From a virus, in IMG/VR virus record IMGVR_UViG_3300027777_000117, positions 1 through 28,207 of that record: DNA of 28,207 nt, one strand, 5' to 3'. The notes below the pieces were generated by a model. The model worked only from the letters and a program-made list of their open reading frames with translations, made no database searches and was not told where the DNA came from. Numbering within the stretch: the first letter of the stretch is position 1; the number at the start of each line of letters is the position of its first letter. The position numbers and the translations under genes are program-made. Positions 14,052 to 21,509 of the stretch are shown piece after piece.

Positions 14052-14975
14052 ATGAACAGCACTGAAAAGGCAGAAATGCAGGAAGAAAAGCTGATTCCGG
14101 TCGAAACGCCGGAGGATGCTGACGATCATGATGAAAATCATGATGCAGAGGGCCAGGATGACGAGCGTCTTTCTGATTCTCGCACCGAGGAAGAGGACGA
14201 AAGGCGCGAATCCCGGCGTAATGAGCGTAAACGGCGCCGTGAGAGCCAAAAGTTCGCCCGCGACAAGACCAAAGAGGAAATGCACTGGCTGATGGAGCAA
14301 AACAAGCTCCTCCAGCAGCGCCTTGAGGCTGTCGAGCACCACGCAATCACGGCCCAGAAGGGTTCTCTGGACCAGAACTACAATAATGCCCTGCGCACTG
14401 TACAGTACGCCGAGCAGCAGCTTGCCAAGGCGATTGAGATCGGCGATGGGGCTAAATTCCCAGAGCTTATGCGCCAGCGCGATCAGGCTATGGCTCAGGC
14501 CGCCGAGATCAACCGGGTTAAGACCCAGTTCTCGACGCCTGCCCCGAAGCAGAACCCGCAGGTGACTGAGCAGGCCCAGCGTTGGGCCTCCCAGAACTCT
14601 TGGTTCAATGCCAATGGCAATGATCCAGACTCTATGGCGGCCAAGGCCATCGACGCTGGGCTGGTTGCTGAGGGCTACGATCCTTCCACAAAGCAGTACT
14701 GGAAGGAACTTGACAGGCGGATTTCTGACAGGTTGCCCCACCGCTTTGCAGATGACGAAGATATGGAGTATAATCCTCGTCAACAAGCCGGTAGGAGGGG
14801 GCCTCCTGTCGGCGGATCTAGGGAAATAAGTGCTCCTGGGTCGAAAAAGGTATTCGTCAGCGAAGATCGCGTCAACGCGATGAAGGAAGCTGGCTACTGG
14901 GATGATCCAGTTCTTCGGCAGCGCATGTTAAAGCGCTATCAAGAAGTGGACCGTGATCTGAAAACTGCACGCTGA
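14052..14975 (+). CDS. Scaffolding protein
   Basis: A 307-residue protein between portal and capsid genes. It begins with a very acidic stretch (PEDADDHDENHDAEGQDDE), then a dense charged coiled coil (residues about 45-165) rich in Arg, Glu and Gln, then a Pro/Gln-rich hinge, and ends in a short helical domain (SEDRVNAMKEAGYWDDPVLR...) with basic residues (RYQEVDRDLKTAR). That order of acidic head, coiled coil and small basic helical end is typical of phage scaffolds, which direct capsid assembly and bind coat protein with the C-terminal helix. There is no protease gene in view, so removal of the scaffold by exit, as in P22, is likely. Assigned by position and composition, not by a sequence signature. 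Confidence 0.75.
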   Translation: MNSTEKAEMQEEKLIPVETPEDADDHDENHDAEGQDDERLSDSRTEEEDERRESRRNERKRRRESQKFARDKTKEEMHWLMEQNKLLQQRLEAVEHHAITAQKGSLDQNYNNALRTVQYAEQQLAKAIEIGDGAKFPELMRQRDQAMAQAAEINRVKTQFSTPAPKQNPQVTEQAQRWASQNSWFNANGNDPDSMAAKAIDAGLVAEGYDPSTKQYWKELDRRISDRLPHRFADDEDMEYNPRQQAGRRGPPVGGSREISAPGSKKVFVSEDRVNAMKEAGYWDDPVLRQRMLKRYQEVDRDLKTAR

Positions 14976-14986
14976 AGGAGCGAGCT

Positions 14987-15523
14987 ATGAACCTTGGTAA
15001 CGATGAACGACTCAAGAAAATATCTGACCCTGCACGTCGTAGCCGCGCGATGGATGATCGCGCAGTCACAGAGAATCGAGAGATCTCCGACGATGACCGT
15101 GTTCAGATGTTCCGCGATGCGTTTTATCAAAGCATGCTGCCTGATCTGCCGGAAATCCCCGGTTATCATGTCTGCTGGCTGACTACGACCAATCCGCGCG
15201 ATCCCATTCAGGGGCGCTTCCGTCTCGGATACGAGCCGGTCAAGCCTGAAGAGGTTCCAGGTTGGGAATACGCTACCCTCAAGACCGGCGAGTACGCTGG
15301 CCTTATTGGCGTGAATGAGATGGTTGCGGCAAAACTGGCCGAACGTCTTTATTTCCGTCTCATGAGAGAGGCGCACCATGACGCGCCACTGCGTGAGGAA
15401 GAGAAGGTCACGTCCGATATGGATTCTATGGAGGCACGCGCCCGTAGCGCCAAGACAAGGATGATTGAGGAAGACGGCATGTCCAGCCTGCGTGAACCGC
15501 CGCCCAACCCGATCTTCGAGTAG
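14987..15523 (+). CDS. Head-region hypothetical protein, 178 residues
   Basis: Starts at ATG 14987 behind AAGGAG, 11 bases after the scaffold gene. The N-terminal third is charged and helical. It is followed by MLPDLPEIPGYHVCWLTTTN and DPIQGRFRLGYEPVKPEEVP, beta-strand-rich and reminiscent of small phage proteins encoded just before the coat gene. A helix (AAKLAERLYFRLMREAHHDA) and a charged tail follow. The product is probably a minor head or assembly protein. No family can be named with confidence. Confidence 0.65.
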   Translation: MNLGNDERLKKISDPARRSRAMDDRAVTENREISDDDRVQMFRDAFYQSMLPDLPEIPGYHVCWLTTTNPRDPIQGRFRLGYEPVKPEEVPGWEYATLKTGEYAGLIGVNEMVAAKLAERLYFRLMREAHHDAPLREEEKVTSDMDSMEARARSAKTRMIEEDGMSSLREPPPNPIFE

Positions 15524-15556
15524 GGCGGTTCCCTCACCTAGCAAAAGGATTCGAAG

Positions 15557-16117
15557 ATGTCTTCGACCAATGCTCCCTTCGGTCTCCGCGCGGCATATAG
15601 CCCGTCGGGGATCATCCGTGAAATGCAGGGCACAATCCTGTCCACCTATGCTGCTGACCTCTACACTGGTCAGCCTGTGAAAATGGGCACCGACGGCACT
15701 CTTCAGGCCGCCGCTGCTGGCGATGCTTTCATTGGCGTCTTCGCCGGTTGTCAGTATCTCCCCTCGGGCGCTCAGCGTCCGGTGATCTCGCCTAGCTGGC
15801 CCTCGGGCACCACGGCGACCGAGATCATCGCTTACTACACCATGGATCCCTATCTCGTGTACGAGATCCAGGCTGATGGTTCTCTGTCCCAGACCAACGT
15901 TGGCAACCAGTACAACTTCAGTGCTGCTGCCTCCAGCAACGGTCTTGGCTACTCCATCGCCACCCTCGGAACTGGCACCCAGACCACGTCTGGCAACGCT
16001 CAGATGCGAGTCGTCGGTATCGCCAACGGCATCGATAATGCCTCGGGTGATGCTTATACTGTCGTGCAGGTGCAGATTTCTAAGCATCAGTACGTCGCCA
16101 CGATCAACGCTTTCTAA
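15557..16117 (+). CDS. Probable capsid decoration or stabilisation protein
   Basis: A 186-residue beta-rich protein directly before the major capsid gene; ATG 15557 follows AAGGA. The N-terminus FGLRAAYSPSGIIREMQG and the following YTGQPVKMGTDGTLQAAAAGDAFIGVFAG resemble phage structural proteins with an SH3-like barrel that coat the outside of heads. The second half has repeated Ser/Ala/Gly/Thr stretches typical of exposed surface proteins. A high copy number is likely given its place. The decoration role is inferred from position and composition. It could instead be a capsid-associated fibre base. Confidence 0.6.
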   Translation: MSSTNAPFGLRAAYSPSGIIREMQGTILSTYAADLYTGQPVKMGTDGTLQAAAAGDAFIGVFAGCQYLPSGAQRPVISPSWPSGTTATEIIAYYTMDPYLVYEIQADGSLSQTNVGNQYNFSAAASSNGLGYSIATLGTGTQTTSGNAQMRVVGIANGIDNASGDAYTVVQVQISKHQYVATINAF

Positions 16118-16129
16118 GGAGATCCGCAC

Positions 16130-17044
16130 ATGGCTACTCCAATGCGCAGTACGGATTTCCGTTCTATCGTCGAGCCCATCCTCAACGAGGCGTTCGACGG
16201 CGTCTACGACCAGCGCGCAGACGAATGGAAGCAGGTTTTCCGCGAAGAGCGTGGTATTCCGCGCAACTACCACGAAGAGCCGGTTCTGTTCGGCTTCGGC
16301 GCTGCTCCTGAGCTGCCCGATGGCACGGCGGTCACCTACCAGTCCGGTGGCGTGCTCTTCATCAAGCGCTACCAGTACAAGGTCTATGGCCTTGCCTTCG
16401 CTCTGACGAAGGTTCTTGTCGAGGACGGTGATCACATCCGTATCGGCCAGACCTACGCCAAGCATCTTGCCCAGTCTCTGGTCGAGACGAAGGAGACGCT
16501 GGCTGCGAACGTGCTTAACCGCGCGTTCAACGGCGCCTACACGGGCGGTGACGGCAAGTCTCTTGTCGCGACCGACCACCCCATCATCAACGGGACGTTC
16601 TCGAACCAGCTCTCGACCGCCGCCGCGCTGTCGCAGACCTCGCTCGAGCAGATCCTCATTCAGGTCCGCAACGCTGTTGACAACAACGGCAAGCGCATCC
16701 GTCTGAACCCGACGAAGTTGGTGGTCTCGCCTTCCAACGTGTTCCAGGCTGAGGTTCTCCTCAAGTCTGTGCTGCGCGCTGGCACCGGCAACAACGACAT
16801 CAACCCCGTGAAGTCGATGGGGCTTTTGGACGGTGGCCAGGCTAACCTGTCCCGTCTGACCTCCACCACTGCCTGGTGGGTTGAGACTGATGCTCCCGAG
16901 GGTCTGAAGCTCATGATGCGTCGTAACCTCGAGAAGAGCATGGAAGGCGATTTCGAAACCGACTCCATGCGCTTCAAGTCTACCGAGCGTTATGACCTTG
17001 GCTGGACTGACCCGCGCGCGGTGTTCGGAACTCCCGGCGTCTAA
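16130..17044 (+). CDS. Major capsid protein, HK97-fold type
   Basis: A 304-residue protein behind AAGGAG (ATG 16130), 12 bases after the decoration-like gene. FREERGIPRNYHEEPVLFGF lies in the E-loop region and GGVLFIKRYQYKVYGLAFAL in the start of the P domain. LVATDHPIINGTFSNQ and LNPTKLVVSPSN match the A-domain segments of Mu gpT-like and related HK97-fold coat proteins, and the C-terminus RYDLGWTDPRAVFGTPGV is a common ending. A strong hairpin terminator follows directly, as expected after a highly expressed coat gene. No protease is encoded nearby and no pro-peptide is evident. The fold assignment is by pattern; length is normal for a coat protein without N-terminal delta domain. Confidence 0.85.
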   Translation: MATPMRSTDFRSIVEPILNEAFDGVYDQRADEWKQVFREERGIPRNYHEEPVLFGFGAAPELPDGTAVTYQSGGVLFIKRYQYKVYGLAFALTKVLVEDGDHIRIGQTYAKHLAQSLVETKETLAANVLNRAFNGAYTGGDGKSLVATDHPIINGTFSNQLSTAAALSQTSLEQILIQVRNAVDNNGKRIRLNPTKLVVSPSNVFQAEVLLKSVLRAGTGNNDINPVKSMGLLDGGQANLSRLTSTTAWWVETDAPEGLKLMMRRNLEKSMEGDFETDSMRFKSTERYDLGWTDPRAVFGTPGV

Positions 17045-17054
17045 TACAAGAGAG

Positions 17055-17081
17055 GGGGCGGCTAGTCCGCCCCTTCTTTTT
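17055..17081 (+). terminator. Rho-independent terminator after the coat gene
   Basis: GGGGCGG (17055-17061) and CCGCCCC (17067-17073) form a seven-base-pair GC stem with a five-base loop, followed by TTCTTTTTAT. This is a good intrinsic terminator and probably lowers transcription of genes downstream of the coat. Confidence 0.85.
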
Positions 17082-17130
17082 ATGCAATAATGCAACCTCC
17101 GAAACGGTCTAGCTTTTCAAGGAGAAGACC

Positions 17131-17850
17131 ATGCCCCAATATAGTGATGATCTCTGGCTCGGTGGCGCCTCTGGCCCGCAGTCTCAAGGCTGGGCTGGCC
17201 CCGGTCAGGTGTATGAAGGTGTCGGCCCCCTCGGTCGCGTCTACATCTACGACATCGTGCCTGCTACGATTTCTGCCACTGCCGTCTGCGCCGCTCAGGC
17301 TGTCGCGGCTGCTGGCAATGCCACCATCAACGGTGGTAGCGCTACTGGTGGCGTTGCCACCTTCAACTGCGCCCGCAACGTCTCCATCGTTTCGTCCAGC
17401 GCGAGCGACACTGCCCAGACTGTAACCGTCACCGGCACTGACATCTGGGGCCAAGCTCAGACTGCCTTGCTGACGATCAACGGCACCACGACCGTGAACA
17501 GCACGAAGACCTTCAAGACCATCACCCGCGTGGCGGTGTCTGGTGTGTTTGTTGGCAACCTGTCGGTTGGCATGGGCGACACCTTCGGTCTTCCCTACCG
17601 TGTTACGGACGGCGGCTACCTGCTCCGCACTGGCTGGGCTGGCGCTGTTGCTGACAATGCTGGCACGTTCACGGCTGCCGATACGACCTCGCCCGCGACC
17701 AACGCGACTGGCGACGTGCGTGGCACCTTCCTGCCTGCGTCCACGGCCTCCAACGGCACCCGCCGTCTTGTGATCGCCATCGGCCTCACCGCGATTGCGG
17801 CTGGTCCTGATGCGACGCAGGTTGGCGCCATCGGCGTCGTTCCCGCCTAA
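17131..17850 (+). CDS. Structural protein, 239 residues, beta-rich
   Basis: Starts at ATG 17131 behind AAGGAG. The protein is Ala/Gly/Thr/Ser-rich with many short strands (GRVYIYDIVPATISATAV, ATGGVATFNC, NVSIVSSSASDTAQTVTVTG). It has two Cys and no signal peptide or transmembrane segment. Such composition is common in head fibres, decoration proteins and other exposed virion parts. It lies between two hairpins (17055-17081 and 17857-17876), so it probably has its own transcript level. Exact family unknown. It resembles many phage structural proteins annotated only by mass spectrometry. Confidence 0.65.
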   Translation: MPQYSDDLWLGGASGPQSQGWAGPGQVYEGVGPLGRVYIYDIVPATISATAVCAAQAVAAAGNATINGGSATGGVATFNCARNVSIVSSSASDTAQTVTVTGTDIWGQAQTALLTINGTTTVNSTKTFKTITRVAVSGVFVGNLSVGMGDTFGLPYRVTDGGYLLRTGWAGAVADNAGTFTAADTTSPATNATGDVRGTFLPASTASNGTRRLVIAIGLTAIAAGPDATQVGAIGVVPA

Positions 17851-17856
17851 TGACTC

Positions 17857-17876
17857 GAGGGGGCGCAAGCCCCCTC
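17857..17876 (+). terminator. Hairpin with GCAA loop, probable terminator
   Basis: GAGGGGGC-GCAA-GCCCCCTC gives a perfect eight-base-pair stem closed by a GNRA tetraloop, followed by ACTTCTCT, a weak U-tract. It could end or partly end transcription, or protect the mRNA's 3' end. Confidence 0.6.
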
Positions 17877-17895
17877 ACTTCTCTAGGAGGGCTAC

Positions 17896-18300
17896 ATGGT
17901 CGATACAGTTGCGACACAGACGCTGCTTGATGGCGAGCGGCTCGTTATCCAGAAATTTACCAATATCTCTGACGGCACGGGCGAGACTGCGGTCAACAAG
18001 GTGATCGTGGCCAATCTTGCGCCTAACTTTCAGGGCGTTGCCTGCACGGGCGTCAAGATCAACAAGATCTGGGCAACCACCCATGGCCTTGAAGTTCGTA
18101 TCTTATGGGATGCTACGACTGACGTGTTTGCGTGGATGCTGCCGCAGAACACGAACTATTTCATGGACTTTGAAGGTTTTGGCGGTCTCACCAACAACGC
18201 TGCTCCGACGAAGACGGGAAATATCGCGTTCACAACTTCTGACGCTTCGGCTGGTGACATGTACAGCATCGTCCTTGAGTGCATCAAAACATACGGGTGA
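17896..18300 (+). CDS. Structural hypothetical protein, 134 residues
   Basis: Starts at ATG 17896 behind a strong AGGAGG. The product is beta-rich (QTLLDGERLVIQKFTNISDG, VNKVIVANLAPNFQG, VKINKIWATTHGLEVRILWD), with two Cys (ACTG and ECIK), and ends IVLECIKTYG. The pattern of a beta sandwich with a central Trp and FMDFEGFGG resembles proteins found in many phages as head-tail or fibre-associated parts, but no family is named. It is the last of the larger structural genes before the small Lys/Gly-rich group. Confidence 0.6.
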   Translation: MVDTVATQTLLDGERLVIQKFTNISDGTGETAVNKVIVANLAPNFQGVACTGVKINKIWATTHGLEVRILWDATTDVFAWMLPQNTNYFMDFEGFGGLTNNAAPTKTGNIAFTTSDASAGDMYSIVLECIKTYG

Positions 18301-18303
18301 TCC

Positions 18304-18609
18304 ATGGGTCGCTGGTGCATGGGAAAAGGTGGCGCTACGCCTGTCTATAGTGACGGCGGCGCCTGGACGCGCGCTGAAGGGAAGAACCCCGAAGGCGGGC
18401 TTAACGCAAAGGGGCGTGCGTCCCTTCGCGCTCAGGGCCACGACATCAAGCCTCCCGTGAGCGCCAAGCAGGCTGCGCATAGTGAGGTTGCTGCCGGGCG
18501 CCGCAAATCATTCTGTGCTAGAATGTCTGGGATGCCTGGCCCTATGAAAGATGACAAGGGGAGGCCGACACGCAAGGCGCTTTCTCTCAGGAAATGGGAC
18601 TGCAACTAA
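18304..18609 (+). CDS. DUF6321-like small basic protein
   Basis: A 101-residue protein with the characteristic segment WTRAEGKNPEGGLNAKGRAS followed by RRKSFCARMSGM and PMKDDKGRPTRKALSLRKWDC, which I recognise as the DUF6321 family seen in phages of aquatic bacteria. The conserved Cys in SFCARM and the terminal DC could bind metal. It is rich in Lys, Arg and Gly, has a YSDGG motif near the start, and may be nucleic-acid- or virion-associated; no function is established. The start ATG 18304 has a weak ribosome site, and its stop overlaps the next start by one base, so coupling is likely. Confidence 0.7.
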   Translation: MGRWCMGKGGATPVYSDGGAWTRAEGKNPEGGLNAKGRASLRAQGHDIKPPVSAKQAAHSEVAAGRRKSFCARMSGMPGPMKDDKGRPTRKALSLRKWDCN

Positions 18610-18854
18610 TGGCTCATGGCCCACACTATGGCGAGTTCTCCTTTTCGAAGGATGCTGGTTTTAGCGGTTCTGCTGATGGCTATGCCCGTGGAGGCAAGGT
18701 CAAGCCATTCTGGGACAAGCCCGCACCTGCCGGAGAGCCAAAGCACCTCTCCAAAAAGCAGAAGTCATCTGCAAAGGCTCGAGCCGCTGCCGCTGGCCGC
18801 CCCTACCCTAATCTCGTCGATAACGCAGCCGCCAGTCGGCGCAAGGAGAAATGA
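18609..18854 (+). CDS. Small Lys/Gly-rich phage protein, 81 residues
   Basis: Starts at ATG 18609, overlapping the TAA of the previous gene. It carries YARGGKVKPF (residues 25-34), a form of the [FY]-A-x-G-G motif found in several proteins of this window, and ends with HLSKKQKSSAKARAAAAGRP followed by YPNLVDNAAASRRK. The ending resembles a conserved tail of phage proteins of unknown function (AGRPYPNLVDN). It is strongly basic and probably binds DNA or another virion part. No enzyme motif is seen. It is followed after one base by the 421-residue gene. Confidence 0.65.
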   Translation: MAHGPHYGEFSFSKDAGFSGSADGYARGGKVKPFWDKPAPAGEPKHLSKKQKSSAKARAAAAGRPYPNLVDNAAASRRKEK

Positions 18855-18855
18855 C

Positions 18856-20121
18856 ATGGCGATTCGTTACGTCAAGGATTTTGAATTTCCCGCCGCTGCT
18901 GGTTTCACTGCCAGCTCGCCCAGCAAGGTAACTGGTCCGATGTTCGCCAAGGGTGGCCAGGCTAAGATGCCCAAGGCGCCCGGTCTCATGGTCCTGATTG
19001 GTGTCGGCAAGAAGTCGCCGATGAAGAAGGCCGAGGGAAGCAACGAGAGTGATTTTGATTCTGCTGGGTATGCGGGCAAGGGCGCTCTCGAAGGTGCCAA
19101 GTATGGCGCTGTCAGTGATCGTGTGCGACGCATGATGGAAGAAGACAGCCGCATGATGAAGGAGGACGGCAATAGCTATGATGACAGCTACGCTGGTTCA
19201 AATTCTCGTACTTCCTACGCTGGCCCAAATCCGCGTGTTGCAGATAAAACTGTAGATTCGATGGAATCTGCTGGAAACGCTGTGGGTCGTCGTCTTAAAG
19301 GACGCCAAAAACCTTTTACTAGCGTCGCCTACAAAAAGGGCGGCAAGGTTGTCAAGGTCATGCACGAATTTGGCGAGGGCAAGCTGCACTCCGGCTCCAA
19401 GAAGGGGCCGAAGGTTACGAACCCCAAGCAGGCTGTCGCCATCGCTTTGAGCGAGCAGCGCGCTGCCAAGAAGTCTCGCGGCGGTGTCCAGTACATCGAC
19501 AAGGGCAAGGACACCTCGGTGTCCACGAAGGACATCAAGAGCGGCAAGATCCCTCAGTCCACCGACGAGGACTTCTACGGCAAGGAGAAGGAGATGCCCA
19601 TGCCTCCTCGCCGCCCGTCGATGCTCAAGAAGGGTGGCATGGCTGAGAAGTGGGAAGGTTCCGCCAAGGACGAGGCCCAGGATCGCAAGCTCGCCAAGAA
19701 GCATGGCATGAGCATGGACAAGTGGGAATCGTCCAAGATGGACGAGAAGCACGACCGCCAGCAGTCCATGAAGGGTCTGAAGATGGGCGGCCCCGCTGTC
19801 CAGATGGCGAAGTCAAACGCTATTGAAGCTTCCCTCAAGGGCCAGAAGAAGACCCCCTACGCTGATGGCGGCATGGCAATGCCTTCTCCTCTTCAGCAGA
19901 TGGCAATGCGCCCCCGTGGCGTTCCTGTGGCCCCGCAGGGTCCGATGATTGCCCAGCAGGCTGCACCTGCCGCTGGCGGGCCTCGCATCGGTGTGGGTCG
20001 CTCGCGCATGGGCAAGCCTAACGTCGGCGCCATCCGGGCTGCTATGGCTCGCGCTGCTACACAGGCTACGCCTGAGAATGCGCCTGGTATGATGAAGAAG
20101 GGCGGAAAGGTTAAGTGCTAA
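18856..20121 (+). CDS. 421-residue repetitive Lys/Gly-rich protein with DUF6496-like domain
   Basis: ATG 18856 follows AAGGAG. The upstream open frame is a shadow of the preceding gene. The protein is built of motif blocks: FAKGGQA (30-36), a helical linker, VVKVMHEFGEGKLHSGSKKG with KQAVAIALSEQRA (about 165-203), which resembles DUF6496, a family of small phage/bacterial proteins. Next come KWEGSAKDEAQDRKLAKKHG and KWESSKMDEKHD, two related copies (about 265-300), then YADGGMAMPSP (335-345) and MKKGGKVKC at the end. Six G-G motifs in one chain, mostly spaced between domains, suggest a scaffold-like adaptor with repeated docking tags. It is highly charged and probably flexible. A virion location is inferred from the gene's place between capsid and tail adaptor. 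Confidence 0.7.
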   Translation: MAIRYVKDFEFPAAAGFTASSPSKVTGPMFAKGGQAKMPKAPGLMVLIGVGKKSPMKKAEGSNESDFDSAGYAGKGALEGAKYGAVSDRVRRMMEEDSRMMKEDGNSYDDSYAGSNSRTSYAGPNPRVADKTVDSMESAGNAVGRRLKGRQKPFTSVAYKKGGKVVKVMHEFGEGKLHSGSKKGPKVTNPKQAVAIALSEQRAAKKSRGGVQYIDKGKDTSVSTKDIKSGKIPQSTDEDFYGKEKEMPMPPRRPSMLKKGGMAEKWEGSAKDEAQDRKLAKKHGMSMDKWESSKMDEKHDRQQSMKGLKMGGPAVQMAKSNAIEASLKGQKKTPYADGGMAMPSPLQQMAMRPRGVPVAPQGPMIAQQAAPAAGGPRIGVGRSRMGKPNVGAIRAAMARAATQATPENAPGMMKKGGKVKC

Positions 20122-21210
20122 ATGGCCGTCTCCGGCACCGTCTCAACGACCGTATTCCAAACCCGGAAGGTGATTGACCACGCCTTCCGGCGTTGCCGTA
20201 TGCAGCCTCAGCAGATCTCGTCTGAGCTGATCGACACGGCGAAGGACAACCTTTACCTACTTCTGTCGTCTCTTGGCAGCCAGGGCGTTCCCCTTTGGTG
20301 CATTGAGAAGGACATCTTGCCCCTGTATCTGGGCCAGGCCGCCATTGTCCCGCCGAAGGGCACGATGGACATCCTCAACTCAAACTTCCGCTGGCTGTCT
20401 CGGCAGAATGGGCCTGTGCAGTACAGCACGCCCGGCGGCATTCCGCAGTATGCTTTTGACGGTGATCTCGACACGTCCTGCGCCCAGACCGGCATCAACG
20501 GCAACATCCAGATCGCCTACATCGGCGCCGATCCGGTGAACGATCCGCAGTCGCAGGTTCAGGTGACGACGGTCGGCGTGATGATGGCGACCACCGGCAC
20601 GTTCAACATCGTGTTTGAGTGGTCGAATGATGGCGTGACATGGACTTCAAGCCTGTCGCCCGGCGCTACCTTATACACCGCTGGCAAGTGGCAGTGGTAC
20701 GACATCGACGGCACGCAGCCGGTGAACTACTTCCGCATGCGCGAGACGGGCGGCAATACGCTGAACGTCATTGAGTTCTATGCGGCAAACAACCCCACCG
20801 AGATCCCTCTCGCGCGCATGAACCGCGACGACTGGACGAACCTGCCGAACAAGACGTTTGCTGGGCGCCCATTGCAGTACTGGTTCGACCGCCAGCGTGA
20901 CTACCCGGTGATGCGGATCTGGCCGGTGACTGATCCAACCAACATGTTTGGCCAGATCATCATCTGGCGCCAGCGCTACATCATGGACGTTGGCACGCTC
21001 ACAGAAGAGCTTGATATCCCTCAGCGCTGGTATGAGACTGTCGTGTGGCAGCTTGCTTGGCGCTTGGCGATGGAGCTTCCTGACTTTGACATGTCCCGGA
21101 TTGGGCCTATCAAGGCGACCGCTGATGAAGCGCTGAAGATTGCGCAGGACGAGGAGCGGGATAACTCGCCGATCTACTTCGCGCCCAACATCTCGCCGTA
21201 CACGCGATGA
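20122..21210 (+). CDS. Head-to-tail adaptor (P22 gp4-like) with inserted discoidin-like domain
   Basis: A 362-residue protein. Residues about 15-97 (VIDHAFRRCRMQPQQIS, AKDNLYLLLSSLGSQGVPLW) and 225-362 (NRDDWTNLPNKTFAGRPLQY, YETVVWQLAWRLAMELPD, ATADEALKIAQDEERD) look like the two halves of a gp4-type adaptor that binds the portal and connects it to the tail. Between them lies a beta domain (about 98-224) with AFDGDLDTSC, VFEWSNDGVTW and YFRMRETGG, typical of F5/8 type C (discoidin) carbohydrate-binding domains. P22 gp4 is only 166 residues, so this is an expanded version. The inserted domain could bind sugar on the cell surface or another tail protein. The gene begins right after the preceding stop and overlaps the next by an ATGA. 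Confidence 0.7.
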   Translation: MAVSGTVSTTVFQTRKVIDHAFRRCRMQPQQISSELIDTAKDNLYLLLSSLGSQGVPLWCIEKDILPLYLGQAAIVPPKGTMDILNSNFRWLSRQNGPVQYSTPGGIPQYAFDGDLDTSCAQTGINGNIQIAYIGADPVNDPQSQVQVTTVGVMMATTGTFNIVFEWSNDGVTWTSSLSPGATLYTAGKWQWYDIDGTQPVNYFRMRETGGNTLNVIEFYAANNPTEIPLARMNRDDWTNLPNKTFAGRPLQYWFDRQRDYPVMRIWPVTDPTNMFGQIIIWRQRYIMDVGTLTEELDIPQRWYETVVWQLAWRLAMELPDFDMSRIGPIKATADEALKIAQDEERDNSPIYFAPNISPYTR

Positions 21211-21509
21211 GCATCTTCCTCGACCCACGCGGCAAGTCTACCTTCGGCATCGGGATCTGCGCCCGGTGCTCAAGGAAGATGTCTCTTGAGGATCTGTCTT
21301 CCGACCCCAACTACCCTGGCCTTTATGTGTGCGAGGAAGATAAGGATCAGTTCGACCCGTATCGCTTGGCGGCACGGCAGCCCGAGCGAATCAGCTTGTT
21401 TCACCCCCGCCCAGACACTAATATCGCGCTGAACATGTACGGCACGATCTCGCAGGACGATGACCTGTTTATCATTGGTGAAGAGGGCGAGGGCTATTTG
21501 GTCCCATGA
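21207..21509 (+). CDS. Small zinc-ribbon-like protein
   Basis: A 100-residue protein starting at ATG 21207 (overlaps the adaptor stop). ICARC (Cys18, Cys21) and VCEED (Cys42) give a CxxC and a third Cys, with Asp46 as a possible fourth ligand, so a small metal site is likely though not classical. The rest is polar and acidic ([20 protein letters not shown]). Small proteins of this type occur beside adaptor and fibre genes in several phages, with no established role. It may be a tail-assembly factor or minor part of the adaptor complex. The stop overlaps the start of the fibre gene (ATGA). Confidence 0.6.
   Translation: MSIFLDPRGKSTFGIGICARCSRKMSLEDLSSDPNYPGLYVCEEDKDQFDPYRLAARQPERISLFHPRPDTNIALNMYGTISQDDDLFIIGEEGEGYLVP

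Noticed and set aside
14939-17095. 718-codon open frame antisense to the head-region and capsid genes
   Set aside because: It is a shadow of biased codon use in the highly expressed plus-strand genes. Its product shows no domain and its start has no ribosome site.
17082-17096. TGCA-ATAA-TGCA inverted repeat and AT-rich patch after the coat terminator
   Set aside because: Too short to call as an operator, and no clear -35 hexamer lies upstream; a promoter here is possible but not supported.
18616-18855. In-frame extension of the 421-residue protein with a signal-peptide-like start (MLVLAVLLMAMP)
   Set aside because: This stretch is the other reading frame of the 81-residue gene. A good ribosome-binding site (AAGGAG) sits before ATG 18856, so the signal-like sequence is a coincidence.
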